Shown here in pieces: positions 24,106-32,114 of a DNA stretch of 64,000 nucleotides. Positions within the stretch are counted from its first letter, which is position 1, and the number at the start of each line of letters is the position of its first letter. Origin of the DNA: Thermococcus profundus (lineage in GTDB: Archaea; Methanobacteriota_B; Thermococci; Thermococcales; Thermococcaceae); the NCBI RefSeq assembly GCF_002214585.1, contig NZ_CP014862.1, positions 868,001 to 932,000 of the forward strand, written 5' to 3'. The notes beneath the pieces were generated by a model. It saw only the letters and a list, made by a program, of their open reading frames with translations, searched no databases and was not told where the DNA came from. Made by a program: the position numbers and the translations under genes.

Positions 24106-24747
24106 TCAGAGCCCGAAGGCCCCCTTGATGCCGTTGATTATCATCTGAACCGCCATAGAGGTCAGTATGAGACCCATCATCCTCGTCATGACCTTGATGC
24201 CGACCCTTCCGAGCCTCTTCTGTATCCTGTTCGAGGAGCAGAGGATCAGCCACACGGTAAGTCCTATTGCCACTATGCTCCCTATCACCGTGGCCTTTTC
24301 TGCCAGACCTCCGCTTTTGGCCATGTAAATCATAACTGTGGTTATCGCGCCCGGTCCGGAAATCAGAGGTATAGCGAGCGGGATTATCGCGACTTCCTCC
24401 AGGGTAACTACCTCCTCGCTGAACTCCTCCGTCTCCTCGCTGCTTATCTTAACCGTTGAAAGCTTTCCCGAGAGCATCTCCATGGCCATCTTGAAGAGAA
24501 GGATTCCACCGGCTATGGCGAAGGCGTCAACGCTGGAACCAAAGAACTTGAATATCCACTCGCCGATAAGGGCAAAGGTAACCAGCGTGATGATGACTGT
24601 CAGTGACGTCTTCGTGGCTATTTCGCGCCTTTCTCGGAGGCCGAGATCGTGGGTAACGCTCAGAAACACTGGAACGGCTCCCACGGGGTTGGTTATCGCG
24701 AACAGCCCGCCGTACAGGAGCACAAAATACTTGAGCAGCTCTATCAC
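24106..24747 (-). CDS. MarC-family integral membrane protein
   Basis: The 213-residue protein has six hydrophobic helices and both MarC signatures: FAITNPVGAVPVFLSVT near the start and AIIPLAIPLISGPGAITTVM in the middle. The family (UPF0056) was once linked to antibiotic resistance, but its transport substrate is unknown. It starts at a GTG with GGTGATG upstream. It is a single gene on the minus strand, followed on the same strand by the secreted pair. Confidence 0.92.
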   Translation of the reverse strand: MIELLKYFVLLYGGLFAITNPVGAVPVFLSVTHDLGLRERREIATKTSLTVIITLVTFALIGEWIFKFFGSSVDAFAIAGGILLFKMAMEMLSGKLSTVKISSEETEEFSEEVVTLEEVAIIPLAIPLISGPGAITTVMIYMAKSGGLAEKATVIGSIVAIGLTVWLILCSSNRIQKRLGRVGIKVMTRMMGLILTSMAVQMIINGIKGAFGL

Positions 24748-24786
24748 ACCATCACCGTAGGGGCCAGATGGGAGGGGGTTAAAAAG

Positions 24787-25206
24787 TTAATCCCTCCCCT
24801 TTTCCGGAAGTATCTCAAAGGAGTACGTCAGCTCGGCCCCGCTGAGCTTAACGTGGGCCGAGGCGGAGCAGTACTTGTCCTGGCTCAGCTCTATCGCGCG
24901 CTTGACCTTCTCCTCCTTCACGTTACCGTATACCCTGTAGTGGAGGTGCACCTTCTTGTAAATCCTCGGGTGCTCTTCCCTCCTCTCGCCGCTTATCTCG
25001 ACTTCAAGGCCCTCTATCGGCTCCCTCATCTTTTGAAGTATCATTACGACGTCGTAGGCAGTACAGCCCGCGACGCTCAGGAGGAGGAGCTTCATGGGGC
25101 TTATCCCGCCCTCCCCGAGTATCACCGAGCACTTATCGTCGGCTATCCTTCCTATAAACTGGTAATCCTTAAACCACTCGACCTTTCCCCTAACGGGTTC
25201 CGACAT
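24787..25206 (-). CDS. OsmC-family peroxide-related protein
   Basis: The 139-residue protein has the OsmC layout: an N-terminal strand pair, then GEGGISPMKLLLLSVAGCTAYDVVMIL with one of the two usual catalytic cysteines (in AGCTAYD), and KYCSASAHV with the second (in DKYCSA). These form the redox pair that reduces organic hydroperoxides. The family is split between Ohr, OsmC and YhfA; the spacing here resembles YhfA/OsmC archaeal members. The ATG at 25206 is chosen over an in-frame extension that runs into the divergent gene. Confidence 0.88.
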   Translation of the reverse strand: MSEPVRGKVEWFKDYQFIGRIADDKCSVILGEGGISPMKLLLLSVAGCTAYDVVMILQKMREPIEGLEVEISGERREEHPRIYKKVHLHYRVYGNVKEEKVKRAIELSQDKYCSASAHVKLSGAELTYSFEILPEKGRD

Positions 25207-25265
25207 GAGCACCACCGCTCCCCTCTCTGGGAAGGGATTTAAAGTCCTTTCCCAAACCGATGGTG

Positions 25266-26105
25266 ATGTACATAAGACCGTTCGATCCCTGGAAGGCGAA
25301 GCTCTGCACATGCCCGTTCAAGTACACGCTGAACGTTTACACCGGTTGCGACCACGCCTGCGTCTACTGCTACATAACGGGCTACATTCCCAACGCCTTC
25401 CGCGTGAGGATTAAGGAGGGGCTCCTGCCTAAGCTTGAGAGGGAGCTGAGGAAGTTCGATAAGCGCTACATTATAGCCCTCTCATATTCCTCGGATCCTT
25501 ATCCGACCATAGAGCGCGAACTGGGGATAACGCGAAAGGTGCTGGAGCTTTTCAGGAGGTACGACGTTAGGTGCCTTCTCCTCACGAAGTCCGACATTTT
25601 TGAGCGCGATCTGGACATTCTGAGCGGGCTTCGCTGTGCGGTTGGGATAACGGTGACAACCGTCGATGAGCGGAAGGCCAGACTTCTGGAGCCGAACGCC
25701 CCCTCACCCAAGGACAGGATCCGCGCGCTTAAAAAGGCTAAGGAAGCCGGAATTCCGGTTTACGCCCGCATAGACCCGATAATCCCGTTCTACACGTGGG
25801 AGGACTTTGATGAGACCCTCGATGCGCTCTCCTTCGTTAGCCACATAACCGTTTCAACCCTCAAGCTCCGCCCTGACTCAAAGAGGAGGATGTTCGCCAA
25901 GTTCCCGGGGCTGATGGAGAAGCTGTGGCCGCTCTACGAGAAAGGAGAGCGCATTGGGGGTTACTACTACCTGCCGCGCGAGTTCAGGCTCAAAATACTG
26001 AGGGAGGCCGAGGAAAAAATCCTGGAGAAGGGGATAACCTTCGGCTCGTGCAGGGAGGGCTACCGCTCCTTTCCAAGTTGCGACGGTTCACACCTCGTTC
26101 CCTGA
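25266..26105 (+). CDS. SPL-like radical SAM protein
   Basis: The protein of about 279 residues carries the radical SAM motif TGCDHACVYCY (CxxxCxxC) near residue 20, preceded by CPFKYTLNVY. ALSYSSDPYP and RIDPIIPFY belong to the spore photoproduct lyase-like/Rv2578c group. Here the reaction is unknown: no photoproduct lyase context is present and the C terminus (FGSCREGYRSFPSCDGSH) has two extra cysteines that could bind another cluster or substrate. An ATG at 25260 is also in frame. A TATA box at about 25236-25244 is so near the start that the mRNA may be leaderless. Confidence 0.85.
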   Translation: MYIRPFDPWKAKLCTCPFKYTLNVYTGCDHACVYCYITGYIPNAFRVRIKEGLLPKLERELRKFDKRYIIALSYSSDPYPTIERELGITRKVLELFRRYDVRCLLLTKSDIFERDLDILSGLRCAVGITVTTVDERKARLLEPNAPSPKDRIRALKKAKEAGIPVYARIDPIIPFYTWEDFDETLDALSFVSHITVSTLKLRPDSKRRMFAKFPGLMEKLWPLYEKGERIGGYYYLPREFRLKILREAEEKILEKGITFGSCREGYRSFPSCDGSHLVP

Positions 26106-26867
26106 GTTTTCTGCTTCGGCCTCTATCTGCTCCCTCTGGATCCTCCTGAGTTGACTTTCGTGGGCGGCTTTAACGAAGCCCTCGTAGAGGGACCTCATTT
26201 CGGGGAGGAACTGGGGGTTCCACTGAACGCCGATGTAGAAGCCGTCCTTCATCTCAATGGCCTCGGCTATGCCGTCTATCGAGAACGCAACCGACCTGAA
26301 GCCTTCGCCGACCCGTTTAATGCCCTGGTGGTGGAAGCTGTTGACGTGGATGAAGATCTCGTTGGTGCTTGCCACATCGAGCCGATCCTTGAGAATATCG
26401 TAGAGCTTCGAGGCGGTCTTCATCCTTATGCTGTGGAGCCGCTGGGATGGATCGGTCTCCCTAGGATCCCAGCTGTGCTTGATCGCCTTTGGGATCTCCT
26501 TTTCGAGATCCTGATAGAGGGTGCCGTTCATAGCGACGTTCATTATCTGCATTCCCCTGCCCACTCCAAGAACCGGGATGTCCATCTTGAGGGCCCTTTT
26601 GAAAAGCTCTATCTCAAACTTGTCCCTCTCATAGTTCACACTTCTCATGTAGGGGGATGGGTCCTCGCCGTAGAAGTAGGGGTGAACGTCGGGACCCTCT
26701 ATCAGCAGTATTCCGTCCGCTATCGCGGTAACGTTTGATGGATCCCCCCTGCTCAAAAAGGCCGCGGGAATGCCGCCAGCTTCGCTCACCACTGAGAAGT
26801 GCCGCAGGAGCCACTCAGAATTTATATTCCTTTCATTCCCAACTATGATTGCAATCAGGGGCTTCAC
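26088..26867 (-). CDS. Class I glutamine amidotransferase-like pseudoenzyme (PuuD family)
   Basis: The 259-residue protein aligns over its length with gamma-glutamyl-GABA hydrolases (peptidase C26). It keeps the layout ILLIEGPDVHP, RDKFEIELFKRAL, LGVxRGMQIMNVAMNGTLYQD, and VNSFHHQ. The catalytic residues are gone: the nucleophile in the G-I/V-C-R-G elbow is Gly103, and the usual HPE near the end is Asn217-Pro218-Gln219 in VQWNPQF. It is therefore unlikely to hydrolyse glutamine and may bind gamma-glutamyl ligands or a partner. The GTG at 26867 with GGTGATT upstream is the best start. It overlaps the convergent SPL-like gene by 18 bases. Confidence 0.88.
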   Translation of the reverse strand: MKPLIAIIVGNERNINSEWLLRHFSVVSEAGGIPAAFLSRGDPSNVTAIADGILLIEGPDVHPYFYGEDPSPYMRSVNYERDKFEIELFKRALKMDIPVLGVGRGMQIMNVAMNGTLYQDLEKEIPKAIKHSWDPRETDPSQRLHSIRMKTASKLYDILKDRLDVASTNEIFIHVNSFHHQGIKRVGEGFRSVAFSIDGIAEAIEMKDGFYIGVQWNPQFLPEMRSLYEGFVKAAHESQLRRIQREQIEAEAENSGNEV

Positions 26868-26928
26868 AATCACCACCAGAGGAAGTCCCCGGAAAATTAT
26901 AAAAAGGTTCTGGAAGGTTTAAAAGGGC

Positions 26929-28194
26929 TCAGCCCTTGACCCTCTTCATCTCTTCCTTGATCGTCTCCGCGAGCCTTCTGACGCCTTCCCTTATCGTCTC
27001 CTCGGGAACATAGGTGAAGTTGAGCCTCATGGTGTTCTTCTTGTCCCTGTGGACGAAGAACGCCTCTCCCGGGACGTAGGCCACTCCCTTTGCGACGGCC
27101 CTCTCCATCATGAGCTTGGTGTCGATTCCCTCTGGCAGTGTCACCCAGACGAACATTCCGCCCTCGGGCTTCGTCCATTCGACTCCCTCGGGCATGTACT
27201 CCTCGAGGGCCTCAAGCATGGCGTCCCTGCGCGGCTTGTAGAACTCGATTATCTTCGGTATGTGCTCATCGAGGTAGCCGTTCTCGACGTACTTCCAGGC
27301 TATTGCCTGCCCAAAGGTGTTAGTGCAGAGGTCGATGCTCTGCTTGGCTATCTCCATCTTCCTTATGAGGTGCGGGTGGGCCGCCACCCAGCCGATCCTG
27401 AAGCCGGGGGCCAGTATCTTGGAGAACGTGCCGAGGTAGATGACGCGCCCGTAGTCGTCGAAGTGCTTTATCGGCGGGGTTGGCTCCCCGGAGTAGCGGA
27501 GTTCGCTGTAGGGCCCGTCCTCAACGATCAGGAAGTCGTACTCGTTGGCAAGCTCAAGGAGCTTTTTCCTCCGGTCAACGCTCATCGTTACTCCCGCGGG
27601 GTTCTGGAAGGTCGAGACGGTGTAGACAATCTTAACCCTCTTTCCCTGCTTCCTTAGCTCTTCAAGCTTCTCCTCCAGCAGGTCAACCCGCATGCCCTTG
27701 TCGTCGAGAGGGATCGATATGAACTCGGGGTCGTAGTACTTGAAGGCCTGGATCGCGGCCAGGTAAGTTGGGGCCTCGACGACTATGGGGTCGCCGGGGT
27801 TGAGGAAGACCCTTCCTATGAGGTCGAGCGCCTGCTGGGAGCCGGCAACGGTCATTATTTCGACTTTGCTCATTGGGATATCGTATCTCTTCTCCATCCA
27901 CCTTGCGAGGGCAAGGCGCAGGGGTGTGAAGCCCTTGGTTGTCCCGTACTGAAGGGCCTTGTCGGCATGTTCCTCAAGAACTTCCACGGCGATCTTCTTT
28001 ATGGTCTCCACGGGAAAGGTCTCAGGGGCGGGCAGACCCCCGGCTAAACTTATAACATCGCTCGTCTCGACAAGCTTGAGGAGTTCCCTCACTTCGGAGG
28101 CCTTCATCAGCATTGCCTTCTCCGAGAAGAACGAGTCGAAGTTTATGGGCTCGGCGGAGAGCTTCTTCTCAAGTTTTTTCATTTTTTTCTCCAC
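26929..28194 (-). CDS. Class I/II PLP aminotransferase (LysN/aminoadipate-aromatic type)
   Basis: The 421-residue protein is a fold-type I aminotransferase with the PLP lysine in GTFSKILAPGFRIGW and the SLAGGLPAPETFP opening typical of the archaeal 2-aminoadipate/kynurenine/aromatic group. YGTTKGFTPLR and STFQNPAGVTM (Asn and Pro for PLP and substrate) are also present. In Thermococcales such enzymes transfer amino groups of aromatic, branched or sulfur amino acids to 2-oxoglutarate. The exact substrate cannot be read from sequence. The GTG at 28194 or the ATG at 28182 could be the start. It is a single gene on the minus strand. Confidence 0.93.
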   Translation of the reverse strand: MEKKMKKLEKKLSAEPINFDSFFSEKAMLMKASEVRELLKLVETSDVISLAGGLPAPETFPVETIKKIAVEVLEEHADKALQYGTTKGFTPLRLALARWMEKRYDIPMSKVEIMTVAGSQQALDLIGRVFLNPGDPIVVEAPTYLAAIQAFKYYDPEFISIPLDDKGMRVDLLEEKLEELRKQGKRVKIVYTVSTFQNPAGVTMSVDRRKKLLELANEYDFLIVEDGPYSELRYSGEPTPPIKHFDDYGRVIYLGTFSKILAPGFRIGWVAAHPHLIRKMEIAKQSIDLCTNTFGQAIAWKYVENGYLDEHIPKIIEFYKPRRDAMLEALEEYMPEGVEWTKPEGGMFVWVTLPEGIDTKLMMERAVAKGVAYVPGEAFFVHRDKKNTMRLNFTYVPEETIREGVRRLAETIKEEMKRVKG

Positions 28195-28364
28195 GTTCCT
28201 CCCTCCCGATGATCATTTCAATTCATCAGTACTGAACTGTACATGAGTAGATTGGGGGCAGTGGTTATAAACTTTTCTTTAAAACCGGACCGATCTTTTT
28301 CTATTTGTAAAGAAAAACCCTGGATAAACTTCATGTGCATTCATGACGCTTTTGGTGGTTGAAT

Positions 28365-28568
28365 ATGCAGAACAGCACTCTAACGGAGGTTTTTGGACTT
28401 GGCATGGAAGCGGATTCAGATACTTTTAGACAAGATCACGGCAGAAGAAGTTCTGTGGCGGGCCGGACGGGATTCGAACCCGCGGCCACGGGGTTAAAAG
28501 CCCCGCGCTCTAACCAGGCTGAGCTACCGGCCCAGACCCGCGGATTGATAAAGGCTGAGCTTTTATAA
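28365..28568 (+). pseudogene. Possible int(N) relic reading into tRNA-Lys
   Basis: An open frame starts at an ATG with GGTGG nearby, encodes about 30 residues of unique sequence and continues in frame through the 3' half of tRNA-Lys (antisense). SSV-type integrases leave such a fragment, int(N), with the attachment site inside a tRNA gene. The other fragment, int(C), and an element are not visible, so this may be chance. The antisense tRNA frame alone is not evidence. Confidence 0.25.
28456..28533 (-). tRNA. tRNA-Lys(TTT)
   Basis: Read on the minus strand, GGGCCGG pairs with CCGGCCC, followed by G73 and an encoded CCA. The D arm (GCTC/GAGC), the anticodon arm CGGGG-CTTTTAA-CCCCG with anticodon TTT, and the T arm GCGGG-TTCGAAT-CCCGT are complete. 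There is no intron. Confidence 0.97.
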
Positions 28569-28574
28569 GCTTTA
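28558..28574 (-). promoter_or_regulatory. Promoter of tRNA-Lys
   Basis: On the minus strand AAAGCTTATAAAAGC lies about 32 bases before the tRNA 5' end, fitting a BRE/TATA element. Confidence 0.55.
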
Positions 28575-28580
28575 CCCCTC

Positions 28581-29423
28581 TCACCGCTTGTAAACCCTGA
28601 CATCAACTACAACGTGCCAAACTCCTGGAGCGTAGCGCTTGATGATCAGCTCGTTGAGCTTTTCCGTCTCGTAGCCGTGCTCCTTCGCTATCCTCTGGAA
28701 CGTCTCGAAGGGCTCCTTTGGCATGAGCCTCTCGGGAACGGTGTTGTGGTAGTGGATTACAGCTTCGTCCTTCGCTATGCTGAGGGCCTTTGGAATGAAT
28801 TCGTGGGTTGTCACCACGTACCCCATGAGAACCCTGTCGGCGATGTTCTCACCTGGAAAGTCCCTGTTGTCCATGTTGTAGGCCGTCATCCTGTCCCATA
28901 CCCCGTTAAGCTCTATGTTCTCCACGAGAAAGCTGAAAGTGTATGGGCTCTTCTCTATCGCTATAACCCTCGCCCCCTTGTGGACTGCCATGGGGAGGCT
29001 GAGGTGCCCTACCCCCGCGAACATGTCCACAACCAGCTCCCCCGGCTTTGCCACCTCGGCCATTCTGACCCTCTCCTTGACGTTGGCCGGGGAGAACATG
29101 ATCTTTGCCACGTCGAGCTTGTATTTTATCCCGTTCTCCACGTGGACAGTTACCGTGTCGCTCCCGTAGAGAACCTCGTAGTTGGTCTCGCGGAACTCGC
29201 CGCCGATGCGGCCCTTCCTCAGGACGGTCTTGGCGCCGATGACCCGAGCGTAGACCTCCGCTATGCGGTGCTTGTACGCTTCAAGCTCCGGGCGGAGCGG
29301 CAGGATCAAAACTTCTCCTATCTGGACCCAGTGTTTGGGGAGCGTATTCACTAACTCAGGGGGGAGCTCGTGGGAGAGGATCTCCCTTATACGCGGCTTT
29401 ATGAGCTGTGTTCTCTTTGCCAT
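28581..29423 (-). CDS. taw2: tRNA wybutosine-synthesising aminocarboxypropyl transferase Taw2
   Basis: The 280-residue protein matches the archaeal TYW2 group, which moves the 3-amino-3-carboxypropyl group from SAM to 4-demethylwyosine at position 37 of tRNA-Phe. A class I methyltransferase-like core (VVDMFAGVGHLSLPMAV, VIAIEKSPYTFSFLVENI) follows an N-terminal domain shared with Trm5. The distinguishing motif IV is ADRVLMGYVVTTHEF; in Trm5 a N-L-P motif stands here. That makes a methyltransferase role unlikely. The gene follows no neighbour closely and is a single unit upstream of tRNA-Lys on the same strand. Confidence 0.92.
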   Translation of the reverse strand: MAKRTQLIKPRIREILSHELPPELVNTLPKHWVQIGEVLILPLRPELEAYKHRIAEVYARVIGAKTVLRKGRIGGEFRETNYEVLYGSDTVTVHVENGIKYKLDVAKIMFSPANVKERVRMAEVAKPGELVVDMFAGVGHLSLPMAVHKGARVIAIEKSPYTFSFLVENIELNGVWDRMTAYNMDNRDFPGENIADRVLMGYVVTTHEFIPKALSIAKDEAVIHYHNTVPERLMPKEPFETFQRIAKEHGYETEKLNELIIKRYAPGVWHVVVDVRVYKR

Positions 29424-29543
29424 CGATGATCCGTTGGGGGAAGGCTTTATTAGCCTTTTCCGTCATTTCGTCAAAAAACGAGGAAAAAGCTTTAAAAGGC
29501 GAAAGACCAAACTATAGCCGAGAAAGGTGTCGACCGGAGGTCG

Positions 29544-29897
29544 ATGAAGCGTATGGACGAAGACCCTTCAAGTAGTAGCTGGTTCTCCCGGATATTTAAA
29601 GGAAGGAAGGAGGAGTTCCTTCTTGAACAGGAGTTGAGTTCCAGAGCGTACGAGGAATACCGCAGGCTCCTCCTCAGGGCAAGGCCCGAGATCGAGGGAA
29701 ATAACATCTACGTCAGGCTTCCTGACGGCGAGGTCGAGCTGTCCCACGGCAAGCTCATTGTCAAGGCAAAGGACAGGAATACTGCAGAGAAGATACTCAG
29801 GAACCTCCACCACTACGAACAGCCCCCAAGCCTTTGGCCGGCCTACGGCCTCAGCTACTCCCTGAGGAAGGCCGGAAAGCCTCGAATAAGGGCATGA
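29544..29897 (+). CDS. Conserved hypothetical protein
   Basis: I do not recognise this 117-residue protein. The first 30 residues are polar with a Ser-rich stretch. A helix (EEFLLEQELSSRAYEEYRRLLLRA) leads into a beta hairpin (NNIYVRLPDGEVELSHGKLIVKA) and another helix, so a small alpha+beta domain is likely. GGAGGTCG ends 2 bases before this ATG; the ATG at 29553 has 10 bases of spacing and may be the true start. A TATA-like element (AAAGCTTTAAAAGGC) lies at about 29486-29500. Confidence 0.7.
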   Translation: MKRMDEDPSSSSWFSRIFKGRKEEFLLEQELSSRAYEEYRRLLLRARPEIEGNNIYVRLPDGEVELSHGKLIVKAKDRNTAEKILRNLHHYEQPPSLWPAYGLSYSLRKAGKPRIRA

Positions 29898-29952
29898 GGG
29901 GGAGTTCTTTTTTCGGGGCAAAGGGTTTTAAGTTCCTTCTTTTACCCCCTCT

Positions 29953-30008
29953 GCGGATGACGACCCTTGCCCAGTCTGATTTGTGATGACGTCGGTATTA
30001 GCTGACGC
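29953..30008 (+). ncRNA. Candidate C/D box guide sRNA
   Basis: Boxes appear in the correct order and spacing for an archaeal double-guide sRNA: C-like GATGA at 29956-29960, D' CTGA at 29976-29979, C' GTGATGA (perfect RUGAUGA) at 29983-29989, and D CTGA at 30002-30005. Guides are 15 and 12 bases. GCG at 29953-29955 and CGC at 30006-30008 form the terminal stem. By the fifth-base rule the guides would direct methylation in ACUG(G)GCAAGGGUCG and CUAA(U)ACCGACG. I could not assign these targets. A GGGTTTTAAG box near 29924-29933 could serve as promoter. Confidence 0.6.
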
Positions 30009-30062
30009 CGGGGCGGCGAGGTTCGCGGGCCGATGACCCGCCCCCCATCTGGAGGGAGTGAC

Positions 30063-30701
30063 ATGAGCGGCAACGGAAGCAATGGGGACGATGGCTTCAT
30101 TGAGTTCTACGCGAGCGAGGCCTTAACCTGCCCGCGGAGGATATACTTCCGCCTCATGGGATACCCCGAAAGGTGGCCGGAGTTTGTCAGGGTTCGCCTG
30201 AACCAGGGGATAAACACCCACAGCGTTCTCGGGGAGATCCTGCAGAAGCGCTTCGGCTTCGAACTTGAGAAGCACCTCGTCCTGCGCTCCAACAAGCTGG
30301 GGTTTGAGATCCACGGCAGAATCGATGCGTTTAGGGATTTCCCGATAGAAATAAAGGGGAAGACCAGCCTTCCAAAGACCCCCTACGACTACCACATGGC
30401 CCAGCTCAACATCTACCTCCGGTGGGCAGAGGCAGAGTACGGCTACCTCTACTACATCAAGCTCCACGACGAGCCTATGAAGATCATAGGAAAGCTCGAC
30501 TTCTCGGACTTCCCAGTGGTCAGAGGGCCGAACTTCAGGGTCTTTGAGGTTCCCTACGACAAACACCTCTTCAGGGAGACGTTGAGGCACTTCTACAACG
30601 TGAAAAAAGCGTACGAGAAGGAAAAGCCCCCAAAGGGTCAGTACTCTTACATGTGCAAGTTCTGCCCATATAGATACCTGTGCTATCCCGACGAGGAATG
30701 A
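30063..30701 (+). CDS. Stand-alone Cas4-family (PD-(D/E)XK) exonuclease
   Basis: The 212-residue protein has the Cas4 layout. Cys23 (LTCPRRIYFR) and Cys198, Cys201 and Cys207 (YMCKFCPYRYLCYP) would bind a [4Fe-4S] cluster. The nuclease residues His53, Asp88 (GRIDAF) and Glu96-x-Lys98 (IEIKGK) are all present, as is a QLNIYLRWAEAE helix like the QhxxY motif. There are no other cas genes or repeats in the window, so it is a solo Cas4, perhaps a general repair or anti-element nuclease. It starts at the ATG at 30063 after GGAGGGAGTG. A candidate C/D sRNA lies just upstream. Confidence 0.88.
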   Translation: MSGNGSNGDDGFIEFYASEALTCPRRIYFRLMGYPERWPEFVRVRLNQGINTHSVLGEILQKRFGFELEKHLVLRSNKLGFEIHGRIDAFRDFPIEIKGKTSLPKTPYDYHMAQLNIYLRWAEAEYGYLYYIKLHDEPMKIIGKLDFSDFPVVRGPNFRVFEVPYDKHLFRETLRHFYNVKKAYEKEKPPKGQYSYMCKFCPYRYLCYPDEE

Positions 30702-30738
30702 GTCTGTGAATTGCAACCTCAAAGGTCAGCCTAATCTC

Positions 30739-30755
30739 TGTGGTTGCCAACCACA
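30739..30755. promoter_or_regulatory. Palindrome A upstream of the DUF4143 ATPase
   Basis: TGTGGTTGCCAACCACA is a perfect 7-bp palindrome around three bases. It lies 34 bases upstream of a second, similar palindrome. The inner GTT-N3-AAC also matches the SurR core, but the third GTT is missing. Confidence 0.6.
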
Positions 30756-30772
30756 TAATTTCGAGCAAGCTT

Positions 30773-30789
30773 TGTGGTTAGTAACCGCA
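30773..30789. promoter_or_regulatory. Palindrome B overlapping the promoter of the DUF4143 ATPase
   Basis: TGTGGTTAGTAACCGCA repeats palindrome A with one arm mismatch. It directly abuts the TATA-like AAAGTTTAAG at 30789-30798. A dimeric repressor bound here would block transcription. Confidence 0.6.
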
Positions 30790-30821
30790 AAGTTTAAGGG
30801 AGTTGTGGACAAGGATTGAGC

Positions 30822-32114
30822 ATGAAGATCGAGGAACTCAAAAACGTTCTGATCTCTCAGAGGGAAGAACTTCTGGACTTCGTGAGCAGGGAAAGACTAG
30901 TGGAGAGGGACGTCGAGAGAAGCGCTAGGGAGTTCCTTTCCTTCCCCAACGTTCTCGCCATACTCGGCGTGCGGCGTTCTGGAAAATCGGTTCTATCATG
31001 GCGCCTCGCGGGGGAAGACGCTCTTTACGTCAACTTCTTCGACGAGAGATTGATCGGCTTCAAAAGCGGGGACTTTGAGAGGCTTCTCAGTGCTGCACGG
31101 GAGCTCTGGGGGGAGCCCACAACTATAGTCCTCGATGAGGTTCAGGAAGTAGAGGGCTGGCAGAAGTTCGTCTCACGCATGAGGGTGAACAAGAGGATCA
31201 TCGTCACCGGCTCGTCCTCAAAGCTCCTCTCCGGTGAGATGGCCACCTATCTGACCGGGAGGCACGTTGAGCTCACGCTCTTTCCGTTTTCATTCCGCGA
31301 GTTCTTAAAGCTTCGCGGGGTCGAGCTTGGGGAGAACTGGGAGCACTCAGATAGAAAGCTGGCAGAGATAAAACGCGTCCTCAGCGAGTACCTTGAGATG
31401 GGAGGTTTCCCCGAAGTTGGGAAGTTCGGAAAACTGTACCTGAATCAGATATACCGCGATCTCGTGGAGCGGGACGTGATAATGAGACACAACGTAAGAC
31501 ACCGGGAGGCTCTAAGGGAACTCGCGAGGTACCTGATTTCGAATTATTCCTCTGAGTTCACCTACTCCAAGCTTGGTTCGATAGTTGGCCTAAGGGACGT
31601 TCACACAGTCAAGGATTACGTTTCATACCTAGAGGAGGCTTATCTAATCTTCACGCTGATGCGCTTTTCTTTCAAGCCCAAAGGCCAGCTGCTAGCCCCT
31701 AGAAAGGTCTATCCGGTAGACACGGGCATAGCAAGGACGCTCTCCCTGAAGGCCCATCCCGAAAGGGGAAAGCTCATGGAACTGGCGGTGTTCCTCGAAA
31801 TCCAGCGTTCACTGAGCTACTCTTTTATCCCTGGAGAAGTCTATTACTGGAGGGACGATAAGGGAGAGGTGGACTTTGTAGTTCGGTTGTCTCATACATT
31901 GCTTCCCATCCAGGTGACTTTCTCCCTTGAAGACGCACATGCAAGAGAAATTGGAAATCTGGTGCGGGTTTCTAAACTTCTCCGGTCAAAGAAGGCCCTC
32001 GTGGTCACATGGGAGGAAAAGGAGAAGAAGACCATAGACGGTGTTGAAATTGAAATCCTTCCCTTATGGGAGTTCCTGATGAAGGGGCTCAGCCCCTTCT
32101 TACCCTCCACTTGA
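30822..32114 (+). CDS. Archaeal AAA-type ATPase with DUF4143
   Basis: The 430-residue protein has an AAA_14-type ATPase domain (Walker A GVRRSGKS at 49-56, Walker B TIVLDEVQEV near 106, sensor IIVTGSSSKLLSG) and a C-terminal DUF4143 region with YPVDTGIAR, YYWRDDKGEVDFVV and LLPIQVTF, which resembles a PD-(D/E)XK fold with a Q in place of the catalytic acid-x-Lys. These proteins are numerous in archaea and linked to mobile or defence functions without a settled role. The TATA box is about 27 bases before the ATG, so the mRNA is close to leaderless. Its end overlaps the convergent gene by 26 bases. Confidence 0.88.
   Translation: MKIEELKNVLISQREELLDFVSRERLVERDVERSAREFLSFPNVLAILGVRRSGKSVLSWRLAGEDALYVNFFDERLIGFKSGDFERLLSAARELWGEPTTIVLDEVQEVEGWQKFVSRMRVNKRIIVTGSSSKLLSGEMATYLTGRHVELTLFPFSFREFLKLRGVELGENWEHSDRKLAEIKRVLSEYLEMGGFPEVGKFGKLYLNQIYRDLVERDVIMRHNVRHREALRELARYLISNYSSEFTYSKLGSIVGLRDVHTVKDYVSYLEEAYLIFTLMRFSFKPKGQLLAPRKVYPVDTGIARTLSLKAHPERGKLMELAVFLEIQRSLSYSFIPGEVYYWRDDKGEVDFVVRLSHTLLPIQVTFSLEDAHAREIGNLVRVSKLLRSKKALVVTWEEKEKKTIDGVEIEILPLWEFLMKGLSPFLPST

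Noticed and set aside
30063-30701. Cas4 as a sign of a CRISPR-Cas locus
   Set aside because: No cas1/cas2, effector or regularly spaced repeats were found anywhere in the window.
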